In this document: one piece after another, positions 36,623 through 45,517 of the stretch
How positions within the stretch are numbered: the first letter of the stretch is position 1
Layout of the letters: every line of letters starts with the position of its first letter
Assembly (NCBI GenBank): GCA_000063525.1
Contig: CT978603.1
Span: 615,105-679,104, forward strand
Origin: Synechococcus sp. RCC307
Lineage (GTDB): Bacteria > Cyanobacteriota > Cyanobacteriia > PCC-6307 > Cyanobiaceae
DNA: 64,000 nt
Reading direction: 5' to 3'
Position numbers and translations under genes: made by a program
The notes under the pieces: generated by a model
The model's database searches: none
What the model saw: only the letters and a program-made list of their open reading frames with translations
What the model was told of the DNA's origin: nothing

Positions 36623-38220
36623 GGCAAAGACCGGCGGCTGAGGCTGGCGAAGTTCAAACGCCCTGAGCCATCGAATTGGGGGGCAGTGATGCTGTTGCGG
36701 GCCCAAGCTCTGGGCCTGGTTTGCCACATCGGTAGATAGGGGACCCCATTGGCTGCCTCCCGCTGCACGGCATCGAGCAAGTCCAGGCGGGCTTGGCCGC
36801 GGCGTTCATTGCTGAGGCGCAGTTTTTCCTCCAGTCCTGGGGCCGTCCAGAAGCTGCCGCCGGAGGCGCTATCGCCCTCCAAGCAGCGATTGCCTTCTGA
36901 TTGAGTGCAGCCCAGCAGCGGCGTCAGGTAGTTGTCGGCATCGGGATAGTCGCCCATCCAATCGAGCAGAATCATTTGGAAGGCCCCATCACCCAGTTGG
37001 CGGTATGCGGTGGTGGATTCCATGCCTGTGAGATCAAGCCGCACGCAGTCTCCTAGCCGGCTGCGCAACCACTCCTGCCAGCTCAAGGCCAGCAAGCGGT
37101 CGGTGGGCACGTTGGAGCGGTAGGTGAGCTGCAGCGGCAGCACCTCGCCAGAGCAGTAGCCCTCTTGCTGCAGCAGTTGGCGAGCACGGCTGGCATCGGC
37201 TCTCGGCCAGGCCGCCAGAGCTCCTGGCAATTTCGGCGGCACCAAGCCCCGCAGCGGCGGGCGGAGCTTGTCGGTGACCCGCTTGGTCAGCAGCTCGCGG
37301 TCGAGGCTGAAGGCCAACGCCCGCCGCAACGTTTGGTTATCGAGTGGTGGGCGATCGGTCAGCAGCGTGATGTAGCCAATGCCGAGTGCTGGCCCGGCCC
37401 CTTCGCGCAACTGGCCTTGGTTGGCCTGTTGATGCAGAGCGCTCTGCTGCTCGGGCTCCAGGCTGGTGGAGAGCAACACATCGACATTGCCGCTGCTGAT
37501 GGCCCCGTAGAGGCTTGTTGAGGTGCTCATGCCCACTAGGGCGATGCCGTCGTTGCGAGGGGCCTCGCCCCAGTACTGCGCAAACGGTTCCAGCCGTTGC
37601 AATTGCGGGCTTTGCAAGCGCAATTCGTAGGGCCCTGTGCCCACAAAGGCGTTGGGCCGGAAACCGGCTTCGTAGTTGGCGTAGGCCGTTGGTGAGATCG
37701 GCGTGAGGCTGGCGAAGCTCAGCAGCTTGGCCAGGGGGCTAAAGGGGCGGCGCAAGTCCAGCTGCAGCTCGTAGGGCCCTGTCACCCGAACCGCGCTGAT
37801 GCGGTCGCCCACCACGTAGCTGAGTTTCCCAATGGCCAGAAAGCGCCGCAGGCTGAAGGCCATGGCGTCCGCATCAAAGGGGGTGCCGTCGTGGAAGAGC
37901 ACCCCCTGCCTTAAGGGAATGGTGGCGGTGAGTCCGTCGTCGCTGAGCCTGGGCAGCGCACGGGCCAATTTGGGCTGGATCGCGCCTTGCCCATCAATGG
38001 CATAAAGCGGATCCCCTAAGGCGCTGATCAGCTGCAGCGCGATCACCGTGGTGGCTTGGGCTGGATCGACGCTGTCGATGGAGCCATAGGCCGCGATCAC
38101 CAGCGGGGCTCGATCGGATGCTGTTGGCGGCCGGCAGCCCGCCAACAGCATCAGGCTGGCTAACAAAAGCCCTGCTGCTCGCTTGCCCCGTTGCTTCAAA
38201 TTCGCACGTGCCAGCAGCAA
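36619..38220 (-). CDS. ABC transporter substrate-binding lipoprotein (SBP_bac_5)
   Basis: A 533-residue family 5 solute-binding protein for peptides or similar ligands. The N-terminus is basic and hydrophobic and ends in a lipobox LLAGC (Cys at about 29). The mature part has typical segments: IDSVDPAQATTVIA, LRQGVLFHDGTPFDADAMAFSLRRF, FVGTGPYEL, LRRALAFSLDRELL and MILLDWMGDYPDADNYLTPL. The start is a TTG at 38220 and is uncertain. It is coupled to the permease gene. Peptide versus nickel or other ligand cannot be decided. Confidence 0.9.
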   Translation of the reverse strand: MLLARANLKQRGKRAAGLLLASLMLLAGCRPPTASDRAPLVIAAYGSIDSVDPAQATTVIALQLISALGDPLYAIDGQGAIQPKLARALPRLSDDGLTATIPLRQGVLFHDGTPFDADAMAFSLRRFLAIGKLSYVVGDRISAVRVTGPYELQLDLRRPFSPLAKLLSFASLTPISPTAYANYEAGFRPNAFVGTGPYELRLQSPQLQRLEPFAQYWGEAPRNDGIALVGMSTSTSLYGAISSGNVDVLLSTSLEPEQQSALHQQANQGQLREGAGPALGIGYITLLTDRPPLDNQTLRRALAFSLDRELLTKRVTDKLRPPLRGLVPPKLPGALAAWPRADASRARQLLQQEGYCSGEVLPLQLTYRSNVPTDRLLALSWQEWLRSRLGDCVRLDLTGMESTTAYRQLGDGAFQMILLDWMGDYPDADNYLTPLLGCTQSEGNRCLEGDSASGGSFWTAPGLEEKLRLSNERRGQARLDLLDAVQREAANGVPYLPMWQTRPRAWARNSITAPQFDGSGRLNFASLSRRSLP

Positions 38221-38224
38221 GAAC

Positions 38225-38413
38225 TTATGCGGCCGGCATTGGTTGTCCAGGGCTTTCCACGCTGCTCAGGGACACCTCAAAGACCGGAGAGCCATGGCGT
38301 TGCAAGGGCCAACGGCGCACCCAACAACGGTCGTGATGATCGTCGATGGCGATCACCTGATAGACGTCCTTGTCGCTGAGGAGACGGATGCAGTCCCCTT
38401 GATGCACGCGCAT
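38225..38413 (-). CDS. small conserved-looking hypothetical protein
   Basis: A 62-residue protein from ATG 38413: MRVHQGDCIRLLSDKDVYQVIAI, then DDHHDRCWVRRWPLQRHGSP and FEVSLSSVESPGQPMPAA. The pattern of a short SH3-like or beta-barrel fold (G-D-x-x-R-L...V-x-V-I-x-I-D) resembles small cyanobacterial proteins with two Cys and a His cluster. It ends four bases before the substrate-binding protein start, so it may head that operon. Function is unknown. Confidence 0.6.
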   Translation of the reverse strand: MRVHQGDCIRLLSDKDVYQVIAIDDHHDRCWVRRWPLQRHGSPVFEVSLSSVESPGQPMPAA

Positions 38414-38511
38414 GAAACCGACGCGATTGTTGGCATGGTTCCGCACGCTGCACCGAAGGCAAGTTCAGGGTGAACCGGCGGCCCGATGGATCAGCGAACG
38501 ACCACAACAAC

Positions 38512-38529
38512 AACCTAGAGCTTTAGGTT
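38512..38529. terminator. candidate terminator between hom and small hypothetical gene
   Basis: AACCTA and TAGGTT form a six-pair stem with a six-base loop. On the minus strand (hom direction) it is followed by GTTGTTGTTG, which is T-rich but interrupted. On the plus strand it is followed by TTCTTTCGTTT. It lies ten bases past the hom stop. The stem is AT-rich, so confidence is limited. Confidence 0.4.
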
Positions 38530-38538
38530 TTCTTTCGT

Positions 38539-39849
38539 TTAAAGCGTGCGCAGGCAGCAGCGCACATCCTCCACTTCCGGTCGCTCCAAAATCGCGCTCA
38601 ACGCTTGCTGGAACAGGCTTTCTTCAACGGCGTGGGTCACCACAACAATTTCAGCCCCACTGCCTTCGGTCTCAAATTGGACAATGGATTGCAGGCTGAC
38701 GCCCGCTGAACCAAAGCAGCTGCCGATATGGCCGATCACGCCGGGGCGATCAGCAGCTTGGAAGCGCACGTAGTTGCGGTGGCAGGTGCTGCCTTGATCC
38801 ACCAGACGGCAATTGCGCCAGCTGCTGGCAGCCAAGAGTGGATCGAGGGCGTCATGGGGGCCGCCAGCTCCCACCTGGCGAATCGCTGCGATGTTCAAGA
38901 TGTCGGCGACCACGGCACTGGCGGTGGGGCCAGCGCCCGCCCCAGGTCCGTAGAACATCACCCGCCCGACGGGTTCGCCTTCCACCACGATCGCGTTGTT
39001 GACGCCATTCACCCCGGCCAGTGGGTGCTCCTTGGGCACCAAGGTGGGATGCACCCGCACATCCACCACCTCACTGCCGTCGGGGTCACTGCCATGGCGT
39101 TCAGCGATCGCCAGCAGCTTGACCACAAAGCCCAGCTCTTTGGCGTAATCGATATCACGCGTTTGCAGGGTGTTGATCCCTTCGGTGGGGATGGCTTCAC
39201 GGTCCACCAGGCCGCCGAAGGCCAGTCCGGTGAGGATGGCGATCTTGTCGGCAGCATCACCGCCTTCCACATCGGCGGCAGGGTCGGCTTCGGCGTAGCC
39301 CAGGGCTTGAGCATCAGCCAAGACATCGCCGTAGCTGGCGCCCTCCTCCGACATGCGGGTGAGGATGTAGTTGGTGGTGCCGTTGATGATTCCGCTGACC
39401 CGCGCGATGCGGTTGGCGCCGAGGGATTGTTTGAGCGGCTCCAAGATCGGGATGCCGCCCCCGACGGCCGCCTCCATCAGCACATACACCCCCTTCTCGG
39501 CGGCGGCGGCGGCGATTTCAGCGCCGTGGCGAGCAATCACGGCCTTGTTGGCGGTCACCACGGCTTTGCCAGCTTCGATCGCCGCCAGGATCAAGCTACG
39601 GGCTGGCTCTAAGCCGCCCATCACTTCCACCACCAAATCCACATCGGGATTGGCCACCACGGCGGCAGGATCGGTGGTGAGCAGGCTGTTGCTCAGCGGG
39701 ATTGGCCGCGGGCGATTGAGATCACGCACAGCCACCTGCCGGAGCTCCAGATCAGCCACCAGGGGGTGCCGGCCTTGCGGTGAGAGCAGGATCTCGGCCA
39801 CGCCGGCTCCAACGGTGCCAAGGCCAAGCAGACCAATTCCGATGGGCAT
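38539..39849 (-). CDS. hom: homoserine dehydrogenase
   Basis: The enzyme reduces aspartate-4-semialdehyde to homoserine, leading to threonine and methionine. The 436-residue protein has a Rossmann start IGLLGLGTVGAGVAEI (GLGTVGAG 9-16), VTANKAVIARHG, the substrate region AAVGGGIPILEPLK and GIINGTTNYILTRM. The catalytic Lys/Asp region ADPAADVEGGDAADKIAIL follows, and a C-terminal ACT domain (VRFQAADRPGVIGHIGSCFG) gives threonine feedback inhibition in the family. Single gene, 33 bases from sufE. Confidence 0.96.
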   Translation of the reverse strand: MPIGIGLLGLGTVGAGVAEILLSPQGRHPLVADLELRQVAVRDLNRPRPIPLSNSLLTTDPAAVVANPDVDLVVEVMGGLEPARSLILAAIEAGKAVVTANKAVIARHGAEIAAAAAEKGVYVLMEAAVGGGIPILEPLKQSLGANRIARVSGIINGTTNYILTRMSEEGASYGDVLADAQALGYAEADPAADVEGGDAADKIAILTGLAFGGLVDREAIPTEGINTLQTRDIDYAKELGFVVKLLAIAERHGSDPDGSEVVDVRVHPTLVPKEHPLAGVNGVNNAIVVEGEPVGRVMFYGPGAGAGPTASAVVADILNIAAIRQVGAGGPHDALDPLLAASSWRNCRLVDQGSTCHRNYVRFQAADRPGVIGHIGSCFGSAGVSLQSIVQFETEGSGAEIVVVTHAVEESLFQQALSAILERPEVEDVRCCLRTL

Positions 39850-39881
39850 CAGGCCGAACGACTAAACACTGATCCTAGAAA

Positions 39882-40304
39882 TCAGCCCTCACCGGCTAAA
39901 GCAGCGGCTTGCGCTTGCATGTGCCGCAGGATGTTCAGAAAGCCATTGGCCCGTGAGGGTGTGAGGCTGGCGGCTAGACCAGTTTCGGCGATGAAGCCAG
40001 GATCCACAGCCATCACTTGCTGTGGGGTGAGGCCATCGAGGCCTTGGATCAGAAGGGCCAGCAAGCCTTTGGTGATTTGGGCATCGGAATCCCCCTGCCA
40101 GTGCAACACCGCACCATCGACGACGGGCTGCACAAACACCTGGGACACGCAGCCCCTGACCCGGTTGGCATCACTGCTCAACTCGGCTGGGGGGGCAGGC
40201 AGTTTTTTGGCAAGCCAAAGCACGTACTCGTAACGGCGTTTGGGATCGCTGCTGCCCTTCAATTTGGCAACGATCGTGTCAAGGGCGGCGCTGCCGCTGG
40301 CCAT
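39882..40304 (-). CDS. sufE: SufE-like cysteine desulfurase sulfur acceptor
   Basis: SufE accepts persulfide sulfur from the SufS desulfurase for Fe-S cluster assembly. The 140-residue protein shows the family course: F/L..K..DPKRRYEYVLWLAKKLP, then RVRGCVSQVFV with the acceptor Cys52, W.GDSDAQITKGLLALLI and a C-terminal LTPSRANGFLNILRHMQAQA. It overlaps the 3' end of the upstream gene by 26 bases, so the two are co-transcribed. No suf operon is nearby, which is usual for cyanobacterial sufE. Confidence 0.93.
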   Translation of the reverse strand: MASGSAALDTIVAKLKGSSDPKRRYEYVLWLAKKLPAPPAELSSDANRVRGCVSQVFVQPVVDGAVLHWQGDSDAQITKGLLALLIQGLDGLTPQQVMAVDPGFIAETGLAASLTPSRANGFLNILRHMQAQAAALAGEG

Positions 40305-40719
40305 GGCAAAGGCTGATACCGGTCAAGGCCAGTGTGGCGCCAAGCAGGCCGCCGTTGCGGAGCCAGCCCATCAGCGCCTCGCTGGATGGCCAGCGTTCAT
40401 CGAGGCCGAGGTAGTCGCGGTGGCCGATGCCGCCATCAATCACCACATCCCAAGCGTCGGAATCGAGCGCTGGCAGCTCGCCTGTGAAGCGGCCATCAGC
40501 ATCGGTTGCACCGAGCTCGATGCTGCGGTCGCCGTCATGGGACTCCAGTCGCACTGGGGCATGGGCGAGTGGTTCACCACTGGAAAAACTGGTGCGCAGC
40601 TTGATCGATCCACTGGGCAGCAGGCTGCTGACATCGGTCTGGACGGCGTGGGCTAAGCCGCGCGCAGGATTCATCAGAGCGATCGCCACTAGGGCCGTAA
40701 AGCTGAAGGTTCGAAGCAT
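40279..40719 (-). CDS. exported protein with beta-sandwich domain and C-terminal anchor
   Basis: A 146-residue protein with a signal peptide (LRTFSFTALVAIALMNPARGLAHA). A transthyretin/carboxypeptidase-regulatory-like beta domain follows (SIKLRTSFSSGEPLAHAPVRLES...TDADGRFTGELPALDSDAWDVVIDGGIGHRDYL), and the C-terminus has a hydrophobic stretch (GGLLGATLALTGISL) and a basic end. Similar modules accompany nickel or cobalt uptake systems, but none is seen here. It overlaps sufE by 26 bases. Function is not assigned. Confidence 0.72.
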   Translation of the reverse strand: MLRTFSFTALVAIALMNPARGLAHAVQTDVSSLLPSGSIKLRTSFSSGEPLAHAPVRLESHDGDRSIELGATDADGRFTGELPALDSDAWDVVIDGGIGHRDYLGLDERWPSSEALMGWLRNGGLLGATLALTGISLCHGQRQRRP

Positions 40720-40773
40720 GGCCCGATTTCATTGGGCCGAACGTAAAACCTAAAAGGCAGTGATGCCAGTGCC

Positions 40774-40941
40774 TCAGCGGCTGCTGACTTGGTCGGTGCG
40801 GCCGGCCTGCACCATGCCCACCAGTGAGCCGATCATCAGCTCAAGAGCTTGCTGGGGACGCTCGCCACGCTGCAGGGTCTTGGCTGGCTGAGTGCGGGCG
40901 GAGGGAGTGGTGGACACCGATTGGAGGAGCGATGGAATCAT
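40774..40941 (-). CDS. small hypothetical protein
   Basis: A 55-residue frame from ATG 40941: MIPSLLQSVSTTPSARTQPA, then KTLQRGERPQQALELMIGSLVGMVQAGRTDQVSSR. The C-terminal half predicts an amphipathic helix. The frame is open much further upstream, but that part is a shadow of the 5-FCL gene. Ribosome site evidence is weak. It fills an otherwise empty gap of about 265 bases between two minus-strand genes. It could be spurious. Confidence 0.4.
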   Translation of the reverse strand: MIPSLLQSVSTTPSARTQPAKTLQRGERPQQALELMIGSLVGMVQAGRTDQVSSR

Positions 40942-40984
40942 CCTGTCAAAGAAAACCCGTTGACAGCGGCTGGCAAAACCTTGC

Positions 40985-41536
40985 TTAACAATGCGCCCCA
41001 TGGCACCAGTGCAATCCCGATTCGCTGATCCATCCCTGCAGCGGCACATCCCAGGGGTCGCAAGCAAAGTCAATGCCGCAACAGCACTCAGGCAGCACCG
41101 CCAGGGTGGCGACCTGTCGCCAGGGTGATTGCACCCGTAAGCGGTCATACCAACCACCTCCACTGCCCAGTCTTTGGCCTGCTGGGCTCATGGCGAGTGC
41201 TGGAATCAGCAGTAGGCCGATGGCTTCAGCGCTCAGCGGCGGTCCTTGCGGGGCTGGGATGCCGCAGCCATCAGCGGACAACGGCTCATCAATACGCCAG
41301 CTGGCATACACCAGTCCGCCCGTGTCGCAGCGCGGTAAGGCCAAACCACCCTCCCAGGTTGGGGCTGGATTGAGCAGGTCCGGTTCGCTGCCGAGGGGCC
41401 AAAACAGTCCCAGCTGGCCGGGGCGATGCAGTTCCACCAGGCAGGCATGCACTTGCTCCGTCAGTGATGGCCCGATGGTGTCCATGGCCAGGCGCCGTTG
41501 CTGGCGCCAGTGCCGCCTGGCTTGCGGCTTGTTCAT
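40985..41536 (-). CDS. 5-formyltetrahydrofolate cyclo-ligase
   Basis: The enzyme converts 5-formyl-THF to 5,10-methenyl-THF with ATP. The 183-residue protein is of family size. It has an N-terminal basic ATP site (KPQARRHWRQQRR) and the signature GQRLGSGGGWYDRLR. An unusual Cys-rich stretch (LPECCCGIDFACD) precedes DVPLQGWISE. Its ATG overlaps the ruvC stop by four bases. Folate chemistry continues at folD at the right window edge. Confidence 0.9.
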   Translation of the reverse strand: MNKPQARRHWRQQRRLAMDTIGPSLTEQVHACLVELHRPGQLGLFWPLGSEPDLLNPAPTWEGGLALPRCDTGGLVYASWRIDEPLSADGCGIPAPQGPPLSAEAIGLLLIPALAMSPAGQRLGSGGGWYDRLRVQSPWRQVATLAVLPECCCGIDFACDPWDVPLQGWISESGLHWCHGAHC

Positions 41537-42006
41537 CGCTGGAACCAGGCGGTCAGACCCACGGCCAGGGCATCAGCGGCATCGTCTGGTTTGGGCCTTT
41601 CATTGAGCCGCAGCTCCCGCATGACGGCGTCTTGCACCTCCCCTTTGTCGGCATGGCCCGAGCCGGCTAAGGCGAGCTTGATCTGCATCGGTGGGTATTC
41701 CACCGTCGGGATTTGGAAGCGGGCCAGGGTCATGATCAGCACCCCGCGGGCCTGCACCACGGCGATGGTGTTGCTGGAGCGGTAGAAGAAAAACTTCTCG
41801 ACGGCGGCCAAATCCGGCCGGTGGAGCCGCAAGAGCTGCCGCAGGTCGCGTGCAATTTCCACCATGCGTTCGCCTTCCCCGCGGCCCGCATCGGTGCTGA
41901 TGATTCCGCAGTCGACCATCTCTGGCTGATTGCGCCTCTGCTCATCCACCTCCAAGACCCCGTATCCCACCCGGGCCAGCCCAGGGTCGAGGCCCAGGAT
42001 CCGCAC
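41533..42006 (-). CDS. ruvC: crossover junction endodeoxyribonuclease RuvC
   Basis: RuvC resolves Holliday junctions. The 157-residue protein shows the four acidic catalytic positions in context: LGLDPGLARVGYGV (Asp7), AAVEKFFFYRSSNTIAVV (Glu), and PDDAADALAVGL with paired Asp. The start is GTG 42006, which immediately follows the chlI stop without overlap. The order chlI-ruvC-5-FCL on one strand suggests co-transcription. Confidence 0.95.
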   Translation of the reverse strand: MRILGLDPGLARVGYGVLEVDEQRRNQPEMVDCGIISTDAGRGEGERMVEIARDLRQLLRLHRPDLAAVEKFFFYRSSNTIAVVQARGVLIMTLARFQIPTVEYPPMQIKLALAGSGHADKGEVQDAVMRELRLNERPKPDDAADALAVGLTAWFQR

Positions 42007-43092
42007 TTAGGCAGCCAGAGCTAGTTGGAAGGCATCGCGGTCGTCGGGGTTGAGACCGAACACCTGGCAAAACACCTTGATCACCCGATCGCCGGAGTCC
42101 ACCTGTTCAAGCGGGTCCTTGCGAAGCCTGTGGCGCAAGCAGCAGGCCATCACACGGGCCACGTCGTCATCGTTGACCTCGGCGCGCCCTTCGAAGGCGG
42201 CCAGGGCGCGGGCGGCTCGGTTGGTGACGATGTCGCCGCGCAGGCCATCGACCTCCAGTTGGCCGCACACCTCTGAAATCTTTAGGCGCAGGTCCGGATC
42301 CATTTGCACGCTTCCGAGGCGCTCCTGGGCTGCCACCACCTTTTCTTGCAGACCCTTCTGTTGCCCTTGGAATTGCGTCAGGAAGCTGACGGGGTCGGAG
42401 TCGAATTGGCCGCGTTGATCCACCACCTGCACCCGTTGCTCAGGATCACGAACCGTGCGCACCTCCACGCTCATGCCGAAACGGTCAAGCAGCTGGGGAC
42501 GCAATTCGCCCTCTTCCGGGTTGCCGGATCCAATCAGGACAAAACGGGCGGGGTGGCGAACGCTCACGCCTTCGCGCTCCACAGTGTTCCAGCCCGAGGC
42601 GGCTGAATCGAGCAGCACGTCGACCAGATGGTCGTCGAGCAGGTTCACCTCATCGACATAGAGCAGGCCGCGGTTGGCTTTCGCCAGTAGGCCTGGCTCA
42701 AAGGCGCGCACCCCTTCACTCAGGGCTTTTTCAATATCGATGGTGCCGCAGAGGCGGTCTTCGGTGGCGCCCAGGGGCAGGTCCACCATCGGCACCTGAC
42801 AGCGGCCTTCACTGAGGCTTTCGCCCCGTTGCAGCCGTTCGCGCACCTCGCTGCTCTGCAGATCGGGGTCGTTGGGGGAGCTGTTATAGGGATCGCCCGC
42901 CACCACTGGAATCTCGGGCAGGAGATCAGCGAGCGCGCGAATTGTGGTGGATTTTCCGGTGCCTCGGTCCCCCATGATCATCACGCCGCCAATGCGCGGA
43001 TCGATCACGTTCAACAGCAGAGCCAGCTTCATCTCCGCCTGCCCAACGATGGCGGTGAAAGGGAACACCCGGCTTTGGAAGGCTTGGCTCAC
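42007..43092 (-). CDS. chlI: magnesium chelatase subunit ChlI
   Basis: ChlI is the AAA+ motor of Mg-chelatase, which inserts Mg2+ into protoporphyrin IX at the branch to chlorophyll. The 361-residue protein from GTG 43092 begins near [18 protein letters not shown]. It has Walker [10 protein letters not shown] (41-49), [32 protein letters not shown] with Walker [42 protein letters not shown] with sensor 1, and a C-terminal helical lid. Length and motifs are canonical. It heads the chlI-ruvC-5-FCL group. Confidence 0.97.
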   Translation of the reverse strand: MSQAFQSRVFPFTAIVGQAEMKLALLLNVIDPRIGGVMIMGDRGTGKSTTIRALADLLPEIPVVAGDPYNSSPNDPDLQSSEVRERLQRGESLSEGRCQVPMVDLPLGATEDRLCGTIDIEKALSEGVRAFEPGLLAKANRGLLYVDEVNLLDDHLVDVLLDSAASGWNTVEREGVSVRHPARFVLIGSGNPEEGELRPQLLDRFGMSVEVRTVRDPEQRVQVVDQRGQFDSDPVSFLTQFQGQQKGLQEKVVAAQERLGSVQMDPDLRLKISEVCGQLEVDGLRGDIVTNRAARALAAFEGRAEVNDDDVARVMACCLRHRLRKDPLEQVDSGDRVIKVFCQVFGLNPDDRDAFQLALAA

Positions 43093-43112
43093 GGGCAGAT
43101 CAAGGATCTCGG

Positions 43113-44459
43113 TCAGGAGTCGGATTGTTTCACAGGCGCCACGGTCAGCACCTGAACCGGTGTGATGTCAGCCGGCACGATCAGCTGCACCTGAACGGTT
43201 TTTTGCTCTCCTGGTGCCAGGCTCACCCGGCCGAGTGACTGCCCTGGATCGCCTTTGCGCAGCACCAAATGCACGGTGCGGCGGCCCCGGCCGGCATCAG
43301 TGCCTTTCACCGCGACGTTGCCGCGCCAGAAGATGGGCCCTTGAGCTGGCTCAATGAAGCGCAGGCCAGCGGCACGTCGGTTGCTTTTCAGCGGCGATTC
43401 CAGCCGTAGATCAAGGGTTTGCGGTCTGCTGCTGGGGTTCCGCAGGGGCAAGCTGAGGTCGTAGGCGACGCCGTAGTTGCCGTGGGCTTCCCAGGCTGTG
43501 CCGGGGTAGAAGTCGGTGAGTTGGGCCGACTGCACCTGCCCAGTCCCCAAGGTGCCCCGCTGCAGGCTGGCGATGGGCCATGAGATGGGCTGGGTCGTCA
43601 CCTCCAGGTTGGTGCGCCCTGGCGAGGTCAACACGCCCCTCCAGCGGGTTCCCTGCTGAACGCCGCTGACTCGGGAATAGATCATCGGGCCCGCTGCCCC
43701 TTTGGGGCTGGGCTCATGCTCCTTGCTGCTGAGCTTGCCGTTTTGCAGCAAGTCCAGCCACTGCTTTTCGCTGGGGCGGCGGTCGCTGATCAAGGCCAGG
43801 GTGGCCAGAGAAATCGGTCCTGTGCTGTTGAAGCGTGCTTGCAGGTTGCGGCCATTGAGCAGGGGATCCAGTCCTGCCACAGGGATGGGAAGGCTGGTCA
43901 GCACATCGATTTGCCCTGGGGACAGCTCGATGCGCTCCGGCAGGCTTTCGGAGCGCGGCGCGCGTGACAAGAGATCACCGGCTGCGCGTCCGCCAGGCCC
44001 GGAGTAAACGCTGGTGCCGTCATGCACCATTCGTGGCGGAAGCGGCAAAAAGGGCGCATCGGGCTGGGAGAGATGGGTGGCTGCGCTGGGAATGGACACC
44101 GTCACTGGTTGGTTGGAGCGGTTGCCCACCACCACCGCCAGCCACAGCGTGCTGTTGGGCGCTTGGCCTTTGCCAGCAAAGACGTGGTGGCTGAAGAGCT
44201 CAAAGCTGCCGCTCAGTGGCACATCCAGGTGCGCGTCGGGATGGGCTTTGCCTTGGCCAGCAAAGGTGGACAACAGGATTCCTGAATCGCTCACCACCTC
44301 AGGGTTGTTGTCATTGACCATCAGCTCGGTGTTGAGCTGACCGGGCAATGGCAGCACCAGGCCTTCGCGCAGGGTTGGTTCCGGTGCGCTGGAGCGACTG
44401 GCAATCGGACTGAGCAACACGGCACCGCCCAGCAAGAGCGGCAAAACAAGGCGGCGCAT
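43113..44459 (-). CDS. DUF3370 family cyanobacterial exported protein
   Basis: A 448-residue protein from ATG 44459 (a GTG one codon earlier is possible), with a signal peptide ([25 protein letters not shown]). The body is beta-rich and matches the DUF3370 pattern of cyanobacteria: [69 protein letters not shown] and [15 protein letters not shown]. The start shares a base with the stop of the upstream beta-lactamase-like gene (TGATG). The pairing suggests an envelope role; no enzyme activity is known for the family. Confidence 0.85.
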   Translation of the reverse strand: MRRLVLPLLLGGAVLLSPIASRSSAPEPTLREGLVLPLPGQLNTELMVNDNNPEVVSDSGILLSTFAGQGKAHPDAHLDVPLSGSFELFSHHVFAGKGQAPNSTLWLAVVVGNRSNQPVTVSIPSAATHLSQPDAPFLPLPPRMVHDGTSVYSGPGGRAAGDLLSRAPRSESLPERIELSPGQIDVLTSLPIPVAGLDPLLNGRNLQARFNSTGPISLATLALISDRRPSEKQWLDLLQNGKLSSKEHEPSPKGAAGPMIYSRVSGVQQGTRWRGVLTSPGRTNLEVTTQPISWPIASLQRGTLGTGQVQSAQLTDFYPGTAWEAHGNYGVAYDLSLPLRNPSSRPQTLDLRLESPLKSNRRAAGLRFIEPAQGPIFWRGNVAVKGTDAGRGRRTVHLVLRKGDPGQSLGRVSLAPGEQKTVQVQLIVPADITPVQVLTVAPVKQSDS

Positions 44460-45493
44460 CACTTCAAAGCAGCAGCAGAAGCAGCAGCCAAAGCACGAAT
44501 CATGTTGGTGCTGCGGGGGTCATTAAACGGGCCTTCCACCATGTAGGAGGCCACTACGCGGCGACCATCGGGGAGTTCCACAAGGGCTGAATCCACGTAG
44601 GCGATGCCGATATCTCCTGTCTTGTTGTAGACGCGAACACCTTGTTGGAGAAGGGCCGCATTGACCTCTCCAGCCCCGCCACCGATGCCCCGCAGCCAGC
44701 CCCGCGGAATCAAGGTGTCGGTGCGCGAGGTGCCCAGGGTTTGGCGAAACAGGTCCCGGCTGCGGGCCGACAGCGTCTGGCCGGTTTCCACCAAGGCGAT
44801 CGCGCGGGCTTGATCGCGCGGTGTGGTGGTGTTGGTGCCCTTGAGGTCGGGGAGCCAATTGTTGATCACGGTGCCCTCAAGTCCCAGTTCGATGAAACGG
44901 GCATTCAGGCTGTCTTTGCCGCCAAGCCGTTGGATCAGCAGGTTGGTGGCCGTGTTGTCACTGACGCGAATCATCTCGGTGGCCACTTCAAAAATGCTGA
45001 ATTGGCTGCCGAGCGGTTGGCTGCCCATCCAGCCGGCGCCGCCTCCCACCACGGTTTTGTTGAGGCTGAGGGCTTCGTTGAGGCTGAGTTTGGCCTGATC
45101 AAGCGCCTCGAAGGCCACCAGCAGGATCGGAGTTTTAATCGAGCTGGCTGCTGATAGCGGCCGATCGGGGTGAAGCTGCGCGAAGGTGCCGTCATCGAGC
45201 ACCAACACAAAGGCGCCCACCTTCAAGTCTTTTTGGGTGGCTGCAATCTCGGCCAGTCGGCGGCTGAGGGCTTGGTCTTCCCGCTTGGGGGTGAAGGCTC
45301 CAAGCGATGCCGTTGGCTCTGGTGGTGTGTCAGCGGCTGGCGGCAGCGGCACGTCGGTGTTGAGCTGCGGTGCCAGCCACTTGAGAGCTGTTCCGGTGAC
45401 CACCCCCAAGGCAGCGCCAACAATGAGCAATCGCAGCAGCAGCAGCACAGGCTGTTGCCAGCCCTTGGCTTTGGATTGAGAGCGCTGCGCCAC
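44459..45493 (-). CDS. class A beta-lactamase-like serine hydrolase, membrane-anchored
   Basis: A 344-residue protein with an N-terminal transmembrane anchor (about 15-40), a Pro-rich linker and a penicillin-recognising domain. SxxK is at Ser117-Lys120 (SSIK), SDN at 178-180 and KTG at 291-293. The omega-loop position where class A enzymes have ExxLN reads PDLKGTN (215-221), so the general-base glutamate is not evident. It may therefore be a peptidoglycan peptidase or regulator rather than a resistance enzyme. It starts with GTG and is coupled to the DUF3370 gene. Confidence 0.83.
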   Translation of the reverse strand: MAQRSQSKAKGWQQPVLLLLRLLIVGAALGVVTGTALKWLAPQLNTDVPLPPAADTPPEPTASLGAFTPKREDQALSRRLAEIAATQKDLKVGAFVLVLDDGTFAQLHPDRPLSAASSIKTPILLVAFEALDQAKLSLNEALSLNKTVVGGGAGWMGSQPLGSQFSIFEVATEMIRVSDNTATNLLIQRLGGKDSLNARFIELGLEGTVINNWLPDLKGTNTTTPRDQARAIALVETGQTLSARSRDLFRQTLGTSRTDTLIPRGWLRGIGGGAGEVNAALLQQGVRVYNKTGDIGIAYVDSALVELPDGRRVVASYMVEGPFNDPRSTNMIRALAAASAAALK

Positions 45494-45517
45494 GGGCCGC
45501 TTCGGACGGATCTCAAA

